Translations under genes and position numbers: made by a program
Assembly (NCBI GenBank): GCA_026967495.1
Contig: CP114060.1
Coordinates: forward strand, 3,534,001-3,598,000
Length of the DNA stretch: 64,000 bases
Direction of reading: 5' to 3'
Source of the DNA: Rouxiella badensis
Lineage (GTDB): Bacteria > Pseudomonadota > Gammaproteobacteria > Enterobacterales > Enterobacteriaceae
Notes under the pieces: model-generated
Seen by the model: the letters and a program-made list of their open reading frames with translations, nothing else
Database searches by the model: none
What the model was told of the DNA's origin: nothing
Shown: positions 34,675 to 44,061 of the stretch, piece after piece
Layout: each line of letters opens with the position of its first letter
How positions within the stretch are numbered: position 1 is the stretch's first letter

Positions 34675-36603
34675 CTATTCCCCGGTTTGCGCCGCCTTTG
34701 ACGGTGGGCGTTTCCGCTTACCTGCCGCCGCAGCTTTCGGCTTCGACGGCAGGCTGCGGAACATCGGCGAGACGCGATTCTGTCTGGCCTGCACGATCAG
34801 GTCCTGCAACGTAGTGACCAGCGGCTGCATAAAGTCCTGATAACGGCAGTTTTTCTCACTGATACGCGTCAGCGTTGATTCCCAATCGGCAGTCATGTCG
34901 GGTCTGGCGGCAATATCGGGAAGCGAGTGAATCAATGCCCGACCGGTATCACTCGAATGAATGTAACGTCCTTTTTTGTACAGAAACTCGCGGCGGAACA
35001 GCAGTTCGATAATCCCGGCGCGCGTCGCCTCAGTGCCCAGCCCATCAGTGGCACGCAGGATCTTCTTCAACGCCTTGTCCTGCACGAAACGGGCAATGCC
35101 GGTCATCGCCGACAGCAGCGTGGCGTCGGTAAACGGCCTCGGCGGTTGAGTCTGGCGCTCGACCACTTCACCGCGTTCACATAAAAGCTCATCCCCCTTG
35201 GCGACCACCGGCAGCGGCGTCCCTTCGTTTTCCTCGTCACGCTCTTTGCTGCCCAGCAGCGTGCGCCAGCCCGCCTCGGCCAGAAAACGCGCCTTGGCAA
35301 CGAATTTTCCACCGGCGATTTCCAGGTCGATCACGCATTTGCGAAATACTGCGTCGGCGCAGAATTGCATCAGATATTGACGCGCAATGAGGCCATAAAT
35401 TCGGCTTTCATCTTCGGTCAAATTCACCTTACTGCTGCGCGCGGTAGGAATAATCGCGTGGTGAGCATCGACCTTTTTGTCGTCCCAGCAGCGGTTGCGT
35501 TTATCGACATCGAGTGCGGGCTGCGGCAGCAGATTGGGCTGATGAATACCGATAGCGTTGAGCACCGAATGACGTCCGGCGAAGTGCTCCTCTGGCAGGT
35601 AACGGCTGTCGGAACGTGGATAGGTAATCAGCTTATGCGTCTCATACAAACGCTGACAGATATCGAGTATTTTCTGTGCGCTCAAACCGAAGGCTTTTGC
35701 GCCTTCGATTTGCAGCGTGGAGAGCGAGTACGGCAGCGGCGCAACTTCAGACTCGCGCTTGTCGTTATAGCCAGTGACGATCGCCGGTTGGCCCCCTATC
35801 CGCGCGACAACGTGGTCGGCAAGCGGACGATGCAACAGGCGGCCCTCTTCATCCTGATAAGGTTCACAGGACTCACTCGGCTGCCACAGCGCCACAAAAC
35901 GCTCGTCGGCGGGGGTTACGATGTGAGCCTTCACCTCGAAGAAATCTTTCGGCACGAAGTTTTCAATCTCTTCGTCACGACGAACCACCAGCCCAAGCAC
36001 CGGTGTCTGCACACGGCCGACCGACAGCACGCCGTTATAACCGGCGTTGCGACCGAGAATGGTGTAGGCGCGCGTCATATTGATTCCGTAGAGCCAGTCG
36101 GCGCGGGAACGCGCCAACGCCGAGACGCAAAGCGGGATGAAATCGCGGTTGTCGCGCATTCTCGAGACCGCACGCTCTACCGCCTGCGGATTAAGGTCAT
36201 TCACCAGACAACGTTGCACCTGCTGGCGCTTTTGCGGATTCAGCTCAAGGTAGTCGAGCACTTCATCGACCAGCAGCTGCCCTTCTCTGTCAGGGTCGCC
36301 TGCGTGCACAACCTCACTGGCTTCAAGCAGCAGCCTCTTTATTACGTTCAGCTGTTTCGCCACCGACGGACGTGGTTGCAGCTGCCATTTTTCAGGGATA
36401 ATTGGCAGGTCTTCAAGCGCCCAGCGCGCATAGCGGCTGTTGTAAGCGTCGGGCTGCGCCTGCTCCAGCAGGTGCCCAACGCACCAGGTCACCACGTCCT
36501 GATTGCCACAGGCAATAAAACCATCTCCGCGCTTATGCGGTTTAGGTAATACATCAGCGATTGCTCTGGCAAGGCTGGGTTTTTCGGCAATAAACAATCG
36601 CAT
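34675..36603 (-). CDS. topB: DNA topoisomerase III
   Basis: The start MRLFIAEKPSLARAIADVLP at 36603 is the family N-terminus; the upstream in-frame extension to 36708 has no support. The 642-residue type IA enzyme (E. coli 653) decatenates and removes precatenanes during replication. The Toprim domain shows EKPS and HAGDPDREGQ. The active-site tyrosine is in ITYPRSDSRYLP. The C-terminal tail is basic (KPKAAAAGKRKRPP). In E. coli selD lies directly upstream; here ydjA comes next. Confidence 0.96.
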   Translation of the reverse strand: MRLFIAEKPSLARAIADVLPKPHKRGDGFIACGNQDVVTWCVGHLLEQAQPDAYNSRYARWALEDLPIIPEKWQLQPRPSVAKQLNVIKRLLLEASEVVHAGDPDREGQLLVDEVLDYLELNPQKRQQVQRCLVNDLNPQAVERAVSRMRDNRDFIPLCVSALARSRADWLYGINMTRAYTILGRNAGYNGVLSVGRVQTPVLGLVVRRDEEIENFVPKDFFEVKAHIVTPADERFVALWQPSESCEPYQDEEGRLLHRPLADHVVARIGGQPAIVTGYNDKRESEVAPLPYSLSTLQIEGAKAFGLSAQKILDICQRLYETHKLITYPRSDSRYLPEEHFAGRHSVLNAIGIHQPNLLPQPALDVDKRNRCWDDKKVDAHHAIIPTARSSKVNLTEDESRIYGLIARQYLMQFCADAVFRKCVIDLEIAGGKFVAKARFLAEAGWRTLLGSKERDEENEGTPLPVVAKGDELLCERGEVVERQTQPPRPFTDATLLSAMTGIARFVQDKALKKILRATDGLGTEATRAGIIELLFRREFLYKKGRYIHSSDTGRALIHSLPDIAARPDMTADWESTLTRISEKNCRYQDFMQPLVTTLQDLIVQARQNRVSPMFRSLPSKPKAAAAGKRKRPPSKAAQTGE

Positions 36604-36937
36604 CAGGCATGGCTCACAAACAGGGGGCGACAACTTGTCCTTTAGTTTACCTATGTTAGCCGCTAGGCAGAGAATTGATAAGTCGCTATCGCCAATCAGC
36701 CGGGACATTCGCTCACAAAAACGGCGAAAAAGGGAATTATCGGATAAATCAGGCCACGGTAGCGCCTTCGATAAGCGGATAAACCACCGCCGCGATGAGC
36801 GCCTACCATGGCCTGTGGTGTTGAAACCGTCTGTTTCCAGACGCGACGCCGCCTTGCTCTCCAGCAGCCCCTGGGGGATTCAAGTTTGATGAGCGTCGCG
36901 GCAATGCCGTTTCTTGCTTCCTGAACGGCACGCCTGT
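36604..36937 (-). other. topB-ydjA gap where selD lies in E. coli
   Basis: This 334-bp stretch holds no convincing gene. A minus-strand open frame across it (36696-37178) runs into ydjA in the wrong frame and is arginine-rich filler. No recognisable piece of SelD remains. Confidence 0.5.
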
Positions 36938-37489
36938 TTAGAAGTAGCTGACAAACGCAGCGCTGTCGGCAGGAATAACCTGGGTATTGGATTTCAGCTG
37001 TGGCGTACCCAGGTACAGGAAGCCCACAATTTGGTCGTTCTCGGCGCAGCCAAAGGCGTGTCGTACTGCGGCGTGCTCGGTCCACGGGCCAGTTCGCCAG
37101 ATACCGTTGAAGCCCTGAGCCAGTGCGGCCATCTGCATCGCATGCACGGCACAACCGGCGGAAACGATCTGTTCCCACTTCGGTACTTTCGCACTTTCTT
37201 TATAGTCGGCAATGACGGTAATAATCTGCGGGGCGCGCATCGGTGCCAGCGTGGCTTTCTCAATGGCTTTCTCGTCCAACCCGTCTTTCTCGGCGGCGCT
37301 TTTCAACAGATGGCTAAAACGCGTCAGGCCGTCGTTCTCGACGATCACGAAGCGCCACGGCTGAAGTGCGCCGTGGTCCGGGGCACGCATACCTGCATTA
37401 ATGATATTCTGCAAAACCTTGCCAGACGGCGCAGGTGCCGTGAGGCGTGAAGCGGAGCGGCGGTTAAGCAGCAGGTCCAGAGCGTCCAT
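36938..37489 (-). CDS. ydjA: Nitroreductase family protein YdjA
   Basis: The start MDALDLLLNRRSASRLTAPA at 37489 matches the E. coli YdjA N-terminus; the ten-residue upstream extension is not used. The 183-residue FMN protein has the nitroreductase pattern NRRS (FMN phosphate), RAPDHGALQPWRF and a C-terminal FLYLGTPQ. YdjA is a minimal nitroreductase of unclear natural substrate that forms a dimer in the cytoplasm. The gene is divergent from sppA, as in E. coli. Confidence 0.94.
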   Translation of the reverse strand: MDALDLLLNRRSASRLTAPAPSGKVLQNIINAGMRAPDHGALQPWRFVIVENDGLTRFSHLLKSAAEKDGLDEKAIEKATLAPMRAPQIITVIADYKESAKVPKWEQIVSAGCAVHAMQMAALAQGFNGIWRTGPWTEHAAVRHAFGCAENDQIVGFLYLGTPQLKSNTQVIPADSAAFVSYF

Positions 37490-37674
37490 AATTCTCTCCT
37501 GATAATGAGTTGTATTCACCTTACGTTAACATAACCCCCTGTATTGTGGCTATCAGACAGGGTTAAGGCTATGGGGTGCCTGAGCCGCCTGCCAAATTAT
37601 GAAATGATTTAAAGCTGACATTTTTCTGGCAGGTCATTAGGATAGCAGCACTAGTCGCTCTAAATGGAGAGAAC

Positions 37675-39474
37675 ATGCGCATACTGTGGCGAATCATCGC
37701 CGGATTTCTTAGGTGGACCTGGCGTCTGCTTAATTTTGTCAGAGAATTTATTCTTAATCTTTTCCTGGTGTTGATCATTTTGGTCGCCGTCGGGATTTAT
37801 TTCGAGCTGCAATCCAAGCCTGTCGAGACACCGACCAAGGGTGCACTGTTGGTGAATCTGAGCGGTTCGGTGGTAGATAAACCCACGGTCAACAACAAGG
37901 TTCGCCAGATTGGCCGCGAGTTGCTGGGTACCTCGAGCAATCGCCTGCAGGAAACCTCGCTGTTTGACCTGGTTGACACTATTCGTGCCGCCAAAAACGA
38001 CAGCAACATCACCGGTATGGTGCTCTCGCTGACCGATTTCACCGGCACCGATCAGGCCTCGCTACAGTATATCGGCAAGGCGCTGCGCGAGTTCCGTGAC
38101 TCCGGCAAACAGATTTACGCCGTGGGTGATAGCTATGACCAGTCACAGTATTATCTGGCCAGCTTCGCCAACAAGATTTATCTGTCGCCGATGGGGACCG
38201 TTGACCTGCACGGTTTCGCCACCAACACGCTTTACTACAAGACGCTGCTCGATAAGCTGAAAGTGACCACCAATATCTTCCGCGTGGGGACTTACAAATC
38301 AGCGGTTGAACCGTTAATGCGCGACAACATGTCGCCTGCGGCGCGTGATGCGGATACCCGCTGGGTCACCGGCCTGTGGAACAACTATCTGAATACCGTG
38401 TCTGCCAACCGCCAATTGACACCGGAACAGCTGTTCCCGGGCGCGGCGGGCATGCTGACCGGTCTACAGCAGGTGGACGGCGATACTGCCGAATACGCGT
38501 TGAAAAACAAGCTGGTTGATGTACTGGCCTCACGCGGCGAAGCTGACGATGCGATGATTAAGGCCTTTGGCTACAACAAGCAGAAGAAAGACTTCAATTA
38601 CGTGAGCCTTGACGACTACTCGCCAAAACAAAAGCAGGATGATAACGCGCCACAAATCGCGGTTATCTTTGCCAACGGTGCGATTGTAGACGGCGAAGGT
38701 CAGGCGGGCGACGTGGGCGGCGATACCACCGCTGAGCAAATTCGTCAGGCGAGACTCGATCCTAAAATCAAAGCCATTGTGTTCCGGGTTAACAGTCCGG
38801 GTGGCAGCGTAAGCGCCTCAGAGGTTATCCGTTCCGAACTGGCTGCTGCCAGAGCGGCGGGTAAACCGGTGGTGGTCTCTATGGGCGGAATGGCGGCGTC
38901 GGGCGGTTACTGGATCTCCACACCGGCCAACTATATTATCGCCAGTCCGAGCACCCTCACCGGCTCTATCGGCATCTTTGGGGTGATCAATACCTATCAG
39001 GACACGCTGGGTCAGTTTGGCGTGCACACCGACGGTGTAGCAACCTCCCCGTTGGCCGATATCGCGACCACCAAAGCGCTGCCTGCGGAGTTCTCGCAGA
39101 TGATGCAGATGAACATTGAGCACGGCTACAAGACCTTCATTGGCCTGGTTGCCAAGGCGCGCAACAAGACGCCTGAGCAGATTGACCAGATTGGGCAGGG
39201 CCACGTGTGGATCGGTACCGATGCTAAAAACAACGGTTTGGTCGATCAACTGGGTGATTTCGATGACGCAGTCAAGAAAGCGGCCGAGCTGGCAAAATTG
39301 CCAAAATGGCAGCTTAACTGGTACGTCGATCAGCCAAGCCTGACCGATATGGTGTTCTCGCAGATGAACGCCTCCGTTCATGCGATGCTCCCGGCCGTCG
39401 CGCAGGCTTATCTGCCTGCTCCGGTTGCCGACGTGGCGTTGAAAATGAGTCTCACAGGCGGACCTGTTCAATAA
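37675..39474 (+). CDS. sppA: Signal peptide peptidase SppA (protease IV), 67K type
   Basis: The 599-residue inner-membrane protease has one N-terminal anchor (about 22-42) and two tandem S49 domains. The catalytic dyad is split as in E. coli: K208 in the first domain (FRVGTYKSAVEP) and S409 in the second (GGMAASGGYWI). It degrades cleaved signal peptides in the membrane as a tetramer. Length equals the family norm. An intrinsic terminator follows about 100 bp after the stop. Confidence 0.96.
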   Translation: MRILWRIIAGFLRWTWRLLNFVREFILNLFLVLIILVAVGIYFELQSKPVETPTKGALLVNLSGSVVDKPTVNNKVRQIGRELLGTSSNRLQETSLFDLVDTIRAAKNDSNITGMVLSLTDFTGTDQASLQYIGKALREFRDSGKQIYAVGDSYDQSQYYLASFANKIYLSPMGTVDLHGFATNTLYYKTLLDKLKVTTNIFRVGTYKSAVEPLMRDNMSPAARDADTRWVTGLWNNYLNTVSANRQLTPEQLFPGAAGMLTGLQQVDGDTAEYALKNKLVDVLASRGEADDAMIKAFGYNKQKKDFNYVSLDDYSPKQKQDDNAPQIAVIFANGAIVDGEGQAGDVGGDTTAEQIRQARLDPKIKAIVFRVNSPGGSVSASEVIRSELAAARAAGKPVVVSMGGMAASGGYWISTPANYIIASPSTLTGSIGIFGVINTYQDTLGQFGVHTDGVATSPLADIATTKALPAEFSQMMQMNIEHGYKTFIGLVAKARNKTPEQIDQIGQGHVWIGTDAKNNGLVDQLGDFDDAVKKAAELAKLPKWQLNWYVDQPSLTDMVFSQMNASVHAMLPAVAQAYLPAPVADVALKMSLTGGPVQ

Positions 39475-39573
39475 TCTGAACGATCCACAAAATCGCTATG
39501 CGATGTGTCTCACCTGCGGTGACGTGAAGTAATTCACCCACGCAATAACGCTTAATTTCTGAACGAAAACCCC

Positions 39574-39604
39574 AAAATGGCCTCTTTTCTGAGGCCATTT
39601 TTTT
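39574..39604 (+). terminator. Intrinsic terminator after sppA
   Basis: Stem AAAATGGCCTC and its complement around loop TTTTCT, continuing into TTTTTT. It separates sppA from ansA. Confidence 0.9.
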
Positions 39605-39695
39605 AATCAATTCGCATTCACATTTTATTCCTGCCCCAGTCGCTTTATAATCGCCCCACCTGGCCTGTCTGGCTGATTAAAAAAGAATTGTTCAA

Positions 39696-40706
39696 ATGAC
39701 TAAAAAATCGATTTACGTTGCTTACACCGGCGGTACCATCGGCATGCAGCGTTCAGAACAGGGCTACATTCCTGTATCCGGCCATTTACAGCGCCAGCTG
39801 GCGTTGATGCCCGAGTTCCACCGTCCTGAAATGCCTGATTTCCATATTCAGGAATATTCACCGCTGATGGATTCGTCGGACATGACGCCGGAAGACTGGC
39901 AGCACATCGCCGACGACATTCAGGCGCACTATGACCAGTACGACGGTTTTGTTATCTTGCACGGCACGGATACCATGGCGTTCACCGCCTCTGCGCTGTC
40001 TTTCATGCTAGAGAACCTCGACAAGCCGGTAATCGTCACCGGTTCGCAGATCCCGCTTGAGGCTTTGCGCTCGGACGGTCAAATCAACCTGCTCAATTCC
40101 CTGTATATTGCCGCTAACCACCCGGTTAACGAAGTCACGCTGTTCTTCAACAATCGCCTGTATCGCGGCAACCGCAGCACCAAGGCGCACGCCGATGGTT
40201 TTGATGCCTTTGCGTCTCCGAACATGGCACCGTTGCTCGAGGCCGGGATTCATATTCGCCGTCTCGCTACGCCGTCTATTCCGGCAACCCACGGTCCGCT
40301 GCGCGTGCATAACATTACGCCGCAACCGATTGGCGTGGTCACGATTTATCCGGGCATTTCTGCTGAAGTGGTGCGTAACTTCCTGCAGCAGCCGGTGAAA
40401 GCGCTTATTCTGCGCTCTTACGGCGTTGGCAATGCGCCGCAGAAAGGCGACCTGCTGAAGGAGCTTAAAGAGGCCTCCGAGCGCGGCATCGTGGTGGTAA
40501 ACCTGACCCAGTGTATCTCCGGCAAGGTGAACATGGGCGGTTACGCAACCGGTAATGCGCTGGCGCACGCGGGCGTTATCAGTGGTTTTGACATGACCGT
40601 GGAAGCCACGCTGACTAAGCTGCACTACCTGCTGAGCCAGCCGCTTTCGCCGGAAGAGATCCGCGAACAGATGCAGCAAGACCTGCGCGGAGAGTTAACT
40701 CTTTAA
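39696..40706 (+). CDS. ansA: L-asparaginase I (cytoplasmic)
   Basis: The 336-residue enzyme hydrolyses asparagine to aspartate and ammonia with low affinity. Active-site threonines are visible: T14 in AYTGGTIGMQ and the HGTDTMAFTASAL motif with its Thr-Asp pair. There is no signal peptide, so it is the cytoplasmic type I, not AnsB. pncA follows after 9 bp with its own ribosome binding site (AAGGGGAT), an operon as in E. coli. Confidence 0.96.
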   Translation: MTKKSIYVAYTGGTIGMQRSEQGYIPVSGHLQRQLALMPEFHRPEMPDFHIQEYSPLMDSSDMTPEDWQHIADDIQAHYDQYDGFVILHGTDTMAFTASALSFMLENLDKPVIVTGSQIPLEALRSDGQINLLNSLYIAANHPVNEVTLFFNNRLYRGNRSTKAHADGFDAFASPNMAPLLEAGIHIRRLATPSIPATHGPLRVHNITPQPIGVVTIYPGISAEVVRNFLQQPVKALILRSYGVGNAPQKGDLLKELKEASERGIVVVNLTQCISGKVNMGGYATGNALAHAGVISGFDMTVEATLTKLHYLLSQPLSPEEIREQMQQDLRGELTL

Positions 40707-40715
40707 GGGGATAAG

Positions 40716-41363
40716 ATGAAATCTGCGCTGTTGATTATCGATCTGCAGAACGATTTTTGCCACGGCGGTGCCTTGGCCGTGGCCGAAGGCGATGAAACGG
40801 TCAACATCGCTAATCTGGCTATTGCCGCCTGTCGTCATGCCAATATCAAGGTCGTGGCCTCGCAGGACTGGCACCCGGCAGATCATCGCAGTTTTGCCCT
40901 GAACTCCTCGGCCGAGCCGTGGACGGTCGGCGAACTCGAAGGCCTGCCGCAGGTATGGTGGCCGGTACACTGCGTGCAGAACACGCCAGGCGCAGACTTT
41001 CACCCCCAGCTCAACACTGCCGGACTGGACTACATTGTGCATAAAGGTCAGGACGCAGCGATTGACAGCTACAGCGCCTTTTTCGATAACGGTAAGCGAG
41101 CGGCAACCGCGCTGCACCCCTGGCTGCAACGCGAGCAGGTTGAGCAGCTGATTGTTATGGGGCTAGCGACCGATTACTGCGTCAAGTTCAGCGTGCTCGA
41201 TGCGCTGGCGCTGGGATATCAGGTGACGCTGTTAAGCGACGGCTGTCGCGGCGTTAATCTTCAGCCCGATGACAGCAAGCGGGCAATCGAAGAGATGCAG
41301 CAGGCGGGGGCCAAGGTACAAAACCTCTCTCAGCTGGTCAGCAACCTGCACTTTACCCTTTAA
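40716..41363 (+). CDS. pncA: Nicotinamidase
   Basis: The 215-residue enzyme turns nicotinamide into nicotinate for NAD salvage; it also activates pyrazinamide. The triad is present: D9 (IIDLQNDF), K110 (YIVHKGQD) and C155 (LATDYCVKFS). The metal site is in DWHPADHRSF. It is the second gene of the ansA-pncA pair. NadE, the last step of the same pathway, is encoded about 19 kb downstream. Confidence 0.96.
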   Translation: MKSALLIIDLQNDFCHGGALAVAEGDETVNIANLAIAACRHANIKVVASQDWHPADHRSFALNSSAEPWTVGELEGLPQVWWPVHCVQNTPGADFHPQLNTAGLDYIVHKGQDAAIDSYSAFFDNGKRAATALHPWLQREQVEQLIVMGLATDYCVKFSVLDALALGYQVTLLSDGCRGVNLQPDDSKRAIEEMQQAGAKVQNLSQLVSNLHFTL

Positions 41364-41428
41364 AATTCACGACGTCGGGTGACGGCCCTTTCCCGCCCCG
41401 ATTCACTACCAAAAGAAGTCGATTAACT

Positions 41429-42211
41429 ATGACTGTAAAGATTCATACCCAGCAGGAAATCGAAAAGGCGCGCATCGCCGGTAACACGGCGGCAAAAGTG
41501 CTCGAGTTCATCAAGCCTTACGTCAAAGTCGGCGTCACGACCAATGAAATTGACCAGCTTTGCCACGACTACATCGTTAACGAGCTGAAGGTAACGCCAG
41601 CTAACATCGGCTACCACGGCTACACCAAAACCTCGTGTACCTCGGTGAACCACGTGGTTTGCCACGGCATTCCGGCCGATAAAAAACTGAAGGACGGCGA
41701 TATCGTTAACATTGACGTAGCCATTATTCAGGACGGGTGGTACGGCGATACCAGCCGCATGTACTACGTCGGCAAACCGACCATTCGCGGGCAGCGTCTG
41801 GTTGAGGTGACCTATCAGTCGATGGTGGCAGGGATTAAAGCGGTGCGCCCAGGTGCCACGCTAGGCGACGTCGGCGCAGCGATTCAGCAGATTGCCGAGA
41901 GCAACGGTTTCTCTGTGGTGCGCGAATACTGTGGCCATGGCGTGGGCGAGGAATACCATACCGAGCCGCAGGTACTGCACTACGGTCGTCCGGGCGAAGG
42001 TCTGGTGCTTGAAGCGGGAATGATTTTCACCATCGAACCGATGATCAACGCAGGCAAAGCGGCAACCAGCGTCCTGTCTGACGGCTGGACCGTCGTCACC
42101 AAAGACCGCTCGCTGTCGGCACAGTGGGAGCACACCATTGCCGTCACTGAAACCGGTTATGATCTGCTGACTCCGTGGCCAGAAGGTACCGGCGATTACG
42201 ACGCCCTGTAA
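41429..42211 (+). CDS. map: Methionine aminopeptidase type I, probable second copy
   Basis: The 260-residue enzyme removes N-terminal methionine from new proteins. The five metal ligands are in NIDVAIIQDGWYGDTSR (two Asp), GHGVGEEYHTEP (His), FTIEPMIN (Glu) and QWEHTIAV (Glu). The main map gene of Enterobacterales is next to rpsB, which is not in this window. The sequence here also departs from E. coli Map (GEEYH for GRGFH), so this is likely a paralogue. It follows pncA after 65 bp and ends at a long perfect hairpin. Confidence 0.92.
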   Translation: MTVKIHTQQEIEKARIAGNTAAKVLEFIKPYVKVGVTTNEIDQLCHDYIVNELKVTPANIGYHGYTKTSCTSVNHVVCHGIPADKKLKDGDIVNIDVAIIQDGWYGDTSRMYYVGKPTIRGQRLVEVTYQSMVAGIKAVRPGATLGDVGAAIQQIAESNGFSVVREYCGHGVGEEYHTEPQVLHYGRPGEGLVLEAGMIFTIEPMINAGKAATSVLSDGWTVVTKDRSLSAQWEHTIAVTETGYDLLTPWPEGTGDYDAL

Positions 42212-42221
42212 CGGCATCGCC

Positions 42222-42259
42222 ATTCTTTCTCCTGCTTAAATAAAAGCAGGAGAAAGAAT
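42222..42259 (+). repeat. Perfect 16-bp inverted repeat after map
   Basis: Arms ATTCTTTCTCCTGCTT (42222-42237) and its exact complement (42244-42259) enclose AAATAA. It begins 11 bp after the map stop. The T-run expected of an intrinsic terminator is missing, so it may protect the mRNA 3' end. Confidence 0.7.
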
Positions 42260-42461
42260 AATTCATAAATAATACCCCACCCAATATTTATATATATTCA
42301 GACTGGAAATACTTAACGAAATAAATAAAAAACCTAACTCATAAAATTACGACGCCGATCAAGTTCTGATTAAAAAAACCAATAAATCACTCACTAAATT
42401 CTACGCAATGGGCTAGTTTTGATTTCGCCAAACTTAATAATTATTTTATTTTTGGCATGGT

Positions 42462-42501
42462 GAGTTAACGACAGGAAATAACCTTCTGCTTACGTTAACT
42501 C
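42462..42501. promoter_or_regulatory. Inverted repeat upstream of the small secreted protein, possible operator
   Basis: GAGTTAACG (42462-42470) and CGTTAACTC (42493-42501) are perfect 9-bp arms separated by 22 bp, ending 38 bp before the TTG start at 42539. They could be a dimeric repressor site or a 5' leader hairpin controlling the exporter cluster. Confidence 0.45.
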
Positions 42502-42538
42502 TGAAATTATTTTCCATTAAGGATTAAGGAAACTTCCA

Positions 42539-42784
42539 TTGAATAAATTCAAATCGCTCGCTGCCGTAGCCGTATTGTTTAGTGCCGTTGGTTTCAGCTC
42601 TGCGGCTAACGCCGACCTGCTGCCTATCCCACCGATTACTTCCCCAGATATTTGCTCCACGCTGCACAGCCTGGTGCCGGTGGGCACTCCTGCCGACCAA
42701 ATAGAAGCTGGGGAAATTCTTAAGGCTTTGGGACTATTGCCGGCGGATACCACCGTCGGACAAATATCTGCATGTTATAATTAA
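42539..42784 (+). CDS. Small secreted two-cysteine protein of unknown function
   Basis: The start is TTG at 42539, with AAGGA upstream; no ATG is available. The product is 81 residues: a classic signal peptide (FKSLAAVAVLFSAVGFSSA, cleavage about ANA|D at 25/26) and a mature part of about 56 residues. The mature part has just two cysteines, C39 and C79, and proline-rich start LLPIPPITSPD. A periplasmic disulfide is likely. I do not recognise the family. It lies 130 bp before a MacA-MacB-NodT exporter. Cargo, accessory peptide or unrelated envelope protein are all possible; the gene order makes cargo worth testing. Confidence 0.75.
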   Translation: MNKFKSLAAVAVLFSAVGFSSAANADLLPIPPITSPDICSTLHSLVPVGTPADQIEAGEILKALGLLPADTTVGQISACYN

Positions 42785-42790
42785 ATTTCA

Positions 42791-42820
42791 CCCCCCTCCT
42801 GCTTTTGGGAGGGGGTTATT
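42791..42820 (+). terminator. Hairpin after the small secreted protein gene
   Basis: Stem CCCCCTCC/GGAGGGGG with loop TGCTTTTG, followed by TTATTTAT. It may be a leaky terminator that sets the ratio of the small protein to the exporter. Confidence 0.7.
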
Positions 42821-42915
42821 TATAAGCTTCAACAATATTTCAATATTAATAATTCACCCAATAAATATATAAGCCAGAGTTATTACGAAGCGCACCTTGA
42901 AGGATCTTATAAATA

Positions 42916-44061
42916 ATGCCACCGCGCCTACCGCCTAAAAAAAACATAAAATATAAAAAAGAGATTGGCGTAATTATTTTACTGCTGTTGTTAGCCTTCT
43001 TATTCTGGGGAGATGGGGAAGCGTTTACCGCGTCTCCTGCTCCGCCGCTGACCGTCAGGGTCACCCGGCAAACGCTCGAACTTACCGTCATGGCCAGCGG
43101 CATTCTCCAGCCGATTAAACGCATCGACGTCGGTTCTCAGGCCTCGGGGCAGCTTAAAACCCTAAGCGTCACGCCCGGAGACTTTGTTCATCAAGGTCAA
43201 GTGCTCGGCGAGATTGACCCTACCCTGTCCCAGAATACCCTGCAGGATGCCGAGGTTGCGCTCAACAGTTTACTGGCGCAAAAGAGGGCTAATCAGGCGC
43301 TGGTGAAGCGCTCTGCCCTGTTGCTCAAACGCCAGCAGGCAATGTATACGCAAAGCGCGGCCTCGCAGCAGGACGTGGAGTCGGCCGAGGCGGATATCGC
43401 GGTGCAGCAGGCACAACTCACCTCGATGAATGCACAAATCCACCAGCAGCAAATTCGCGTCGATACCGCCAAGACCAATCTTGGCTACACGCGGATTATC
43501 GCGCCGGTTAGCGGCACGGTGGTGTCGGTCAATACCCAAGCTGGCCAGACAGTCGTGGCCTCCTACCAGATACCGGTTATTTTACAGATTGCTGACCTAA
43601 GCATCATGACCGTACGCGCGCAGATCCCCGAGGCAGACATCAGCCGGGTAAAACCTGGCCTGCCGGTGTGTTTTACCACCCTTGGAGCCGACACTCGCCC
43701 GTTATGTAGCACGCTTCGCACCCTCGAACCCGCGCCGGAGACCATTAACAATGCCGTTTTTTATAATGCCCTGTTTGACGTCGCCAATCCGCAGGGCACG
43801 CTTAGGCCTGAGATGACTGCGTTGGTCAGCGTTGTGCTGCAACGCGCCGATAACGTGCTCACGATCCCCGTCACCGCCCTTGGCCCGCAGATTGACGCCA
43901 GCCACTATCGGGTCAACCTGATGGGCACCGAGGGGAAAACGGTCGCACGAACCATCCTGACCGGCATTGACGACGGTACGAGGATTGAGGTCAAGGAGGG
44001 TTTACAGGACGGGGAGGCGTTGGTGATAGCGAGCCTGCCGCCGAGCGAGACGACGAAATGA
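42916..44061 (+). CDS. MacA-like periplasmic adaptor of a tripartite ABC exporter
   Basis: The 381-residue protein has an N-terminal membrane anchor (EIGVIILLLLLAFLFWG), a lipoyl half (ILQPIKRIDVGSQASGQLKTL), a long alpha-hairpin (about 95-165) and the second lipoyl half with GYTRIIAPVSGTVVSV. This is the MacA/PvdR layout. It links the MacB-type ABC pump to the outer-membrane channel encoded in the same operon. Its stop overlaps the macB start by 4 bases. It is not the standard macAB locus, since it comes with its own NodT-type channel, as in PvdRT-OpmQ. Confidence 0.9.
   Translation: MPPRLPPKKNIKYKKEIGVIILLLLLAFLFWGDGEAFTASPAPPLTVRVTRQTLELTVMASGILQPIKRIDVGSQASGQLKTLSVTPGDFVHQGQVLGEIDPTLSQNTLQDAEVALNSLLAQKRANQALVKRSALLLKRQQAMYTQSAASQQDVESAEADIAVQQAQLTSMNAQIHQQQIRVDTAKTNLGYTRIIAPVSGTVVSVNTQAGQTVVASYQIPVILQIADLSIMTVRAQIPEADISRVKPGLPVCFTTLGADTRPLCSTLRTLEPAPETINNAVFYNALFDVANPQGTLRPEMTALVSVVLQRADNVLTIPVTALGPQIDASHYRVNLMGTEGKTVARTILTGIDDGTRIEVKEGLQDGEALVIASLPPSETTK

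Noticed and set aside
35365..36549. 394-codon open frame on the plus strand
   Set aside because: It lies entirely antisense to topB, is rich in Arg, Val and Gln without a domain, and arises from the high-GC codon pattern of topB.
36696..37178. 160-codon minus-strand frame as a possible selD remnant
   Set aside because: Half of it is ydjA read in the wrong frame and the rest shows no SelD motif.
42222..42259. Transposon end or IS scar suggested by the perfect inverted repeat after map
   Set aside because: No transposase or target duplication is near; a 16-bp stem with a 6-base loop right after a stop codon is better explained as an mRNA hairpin.
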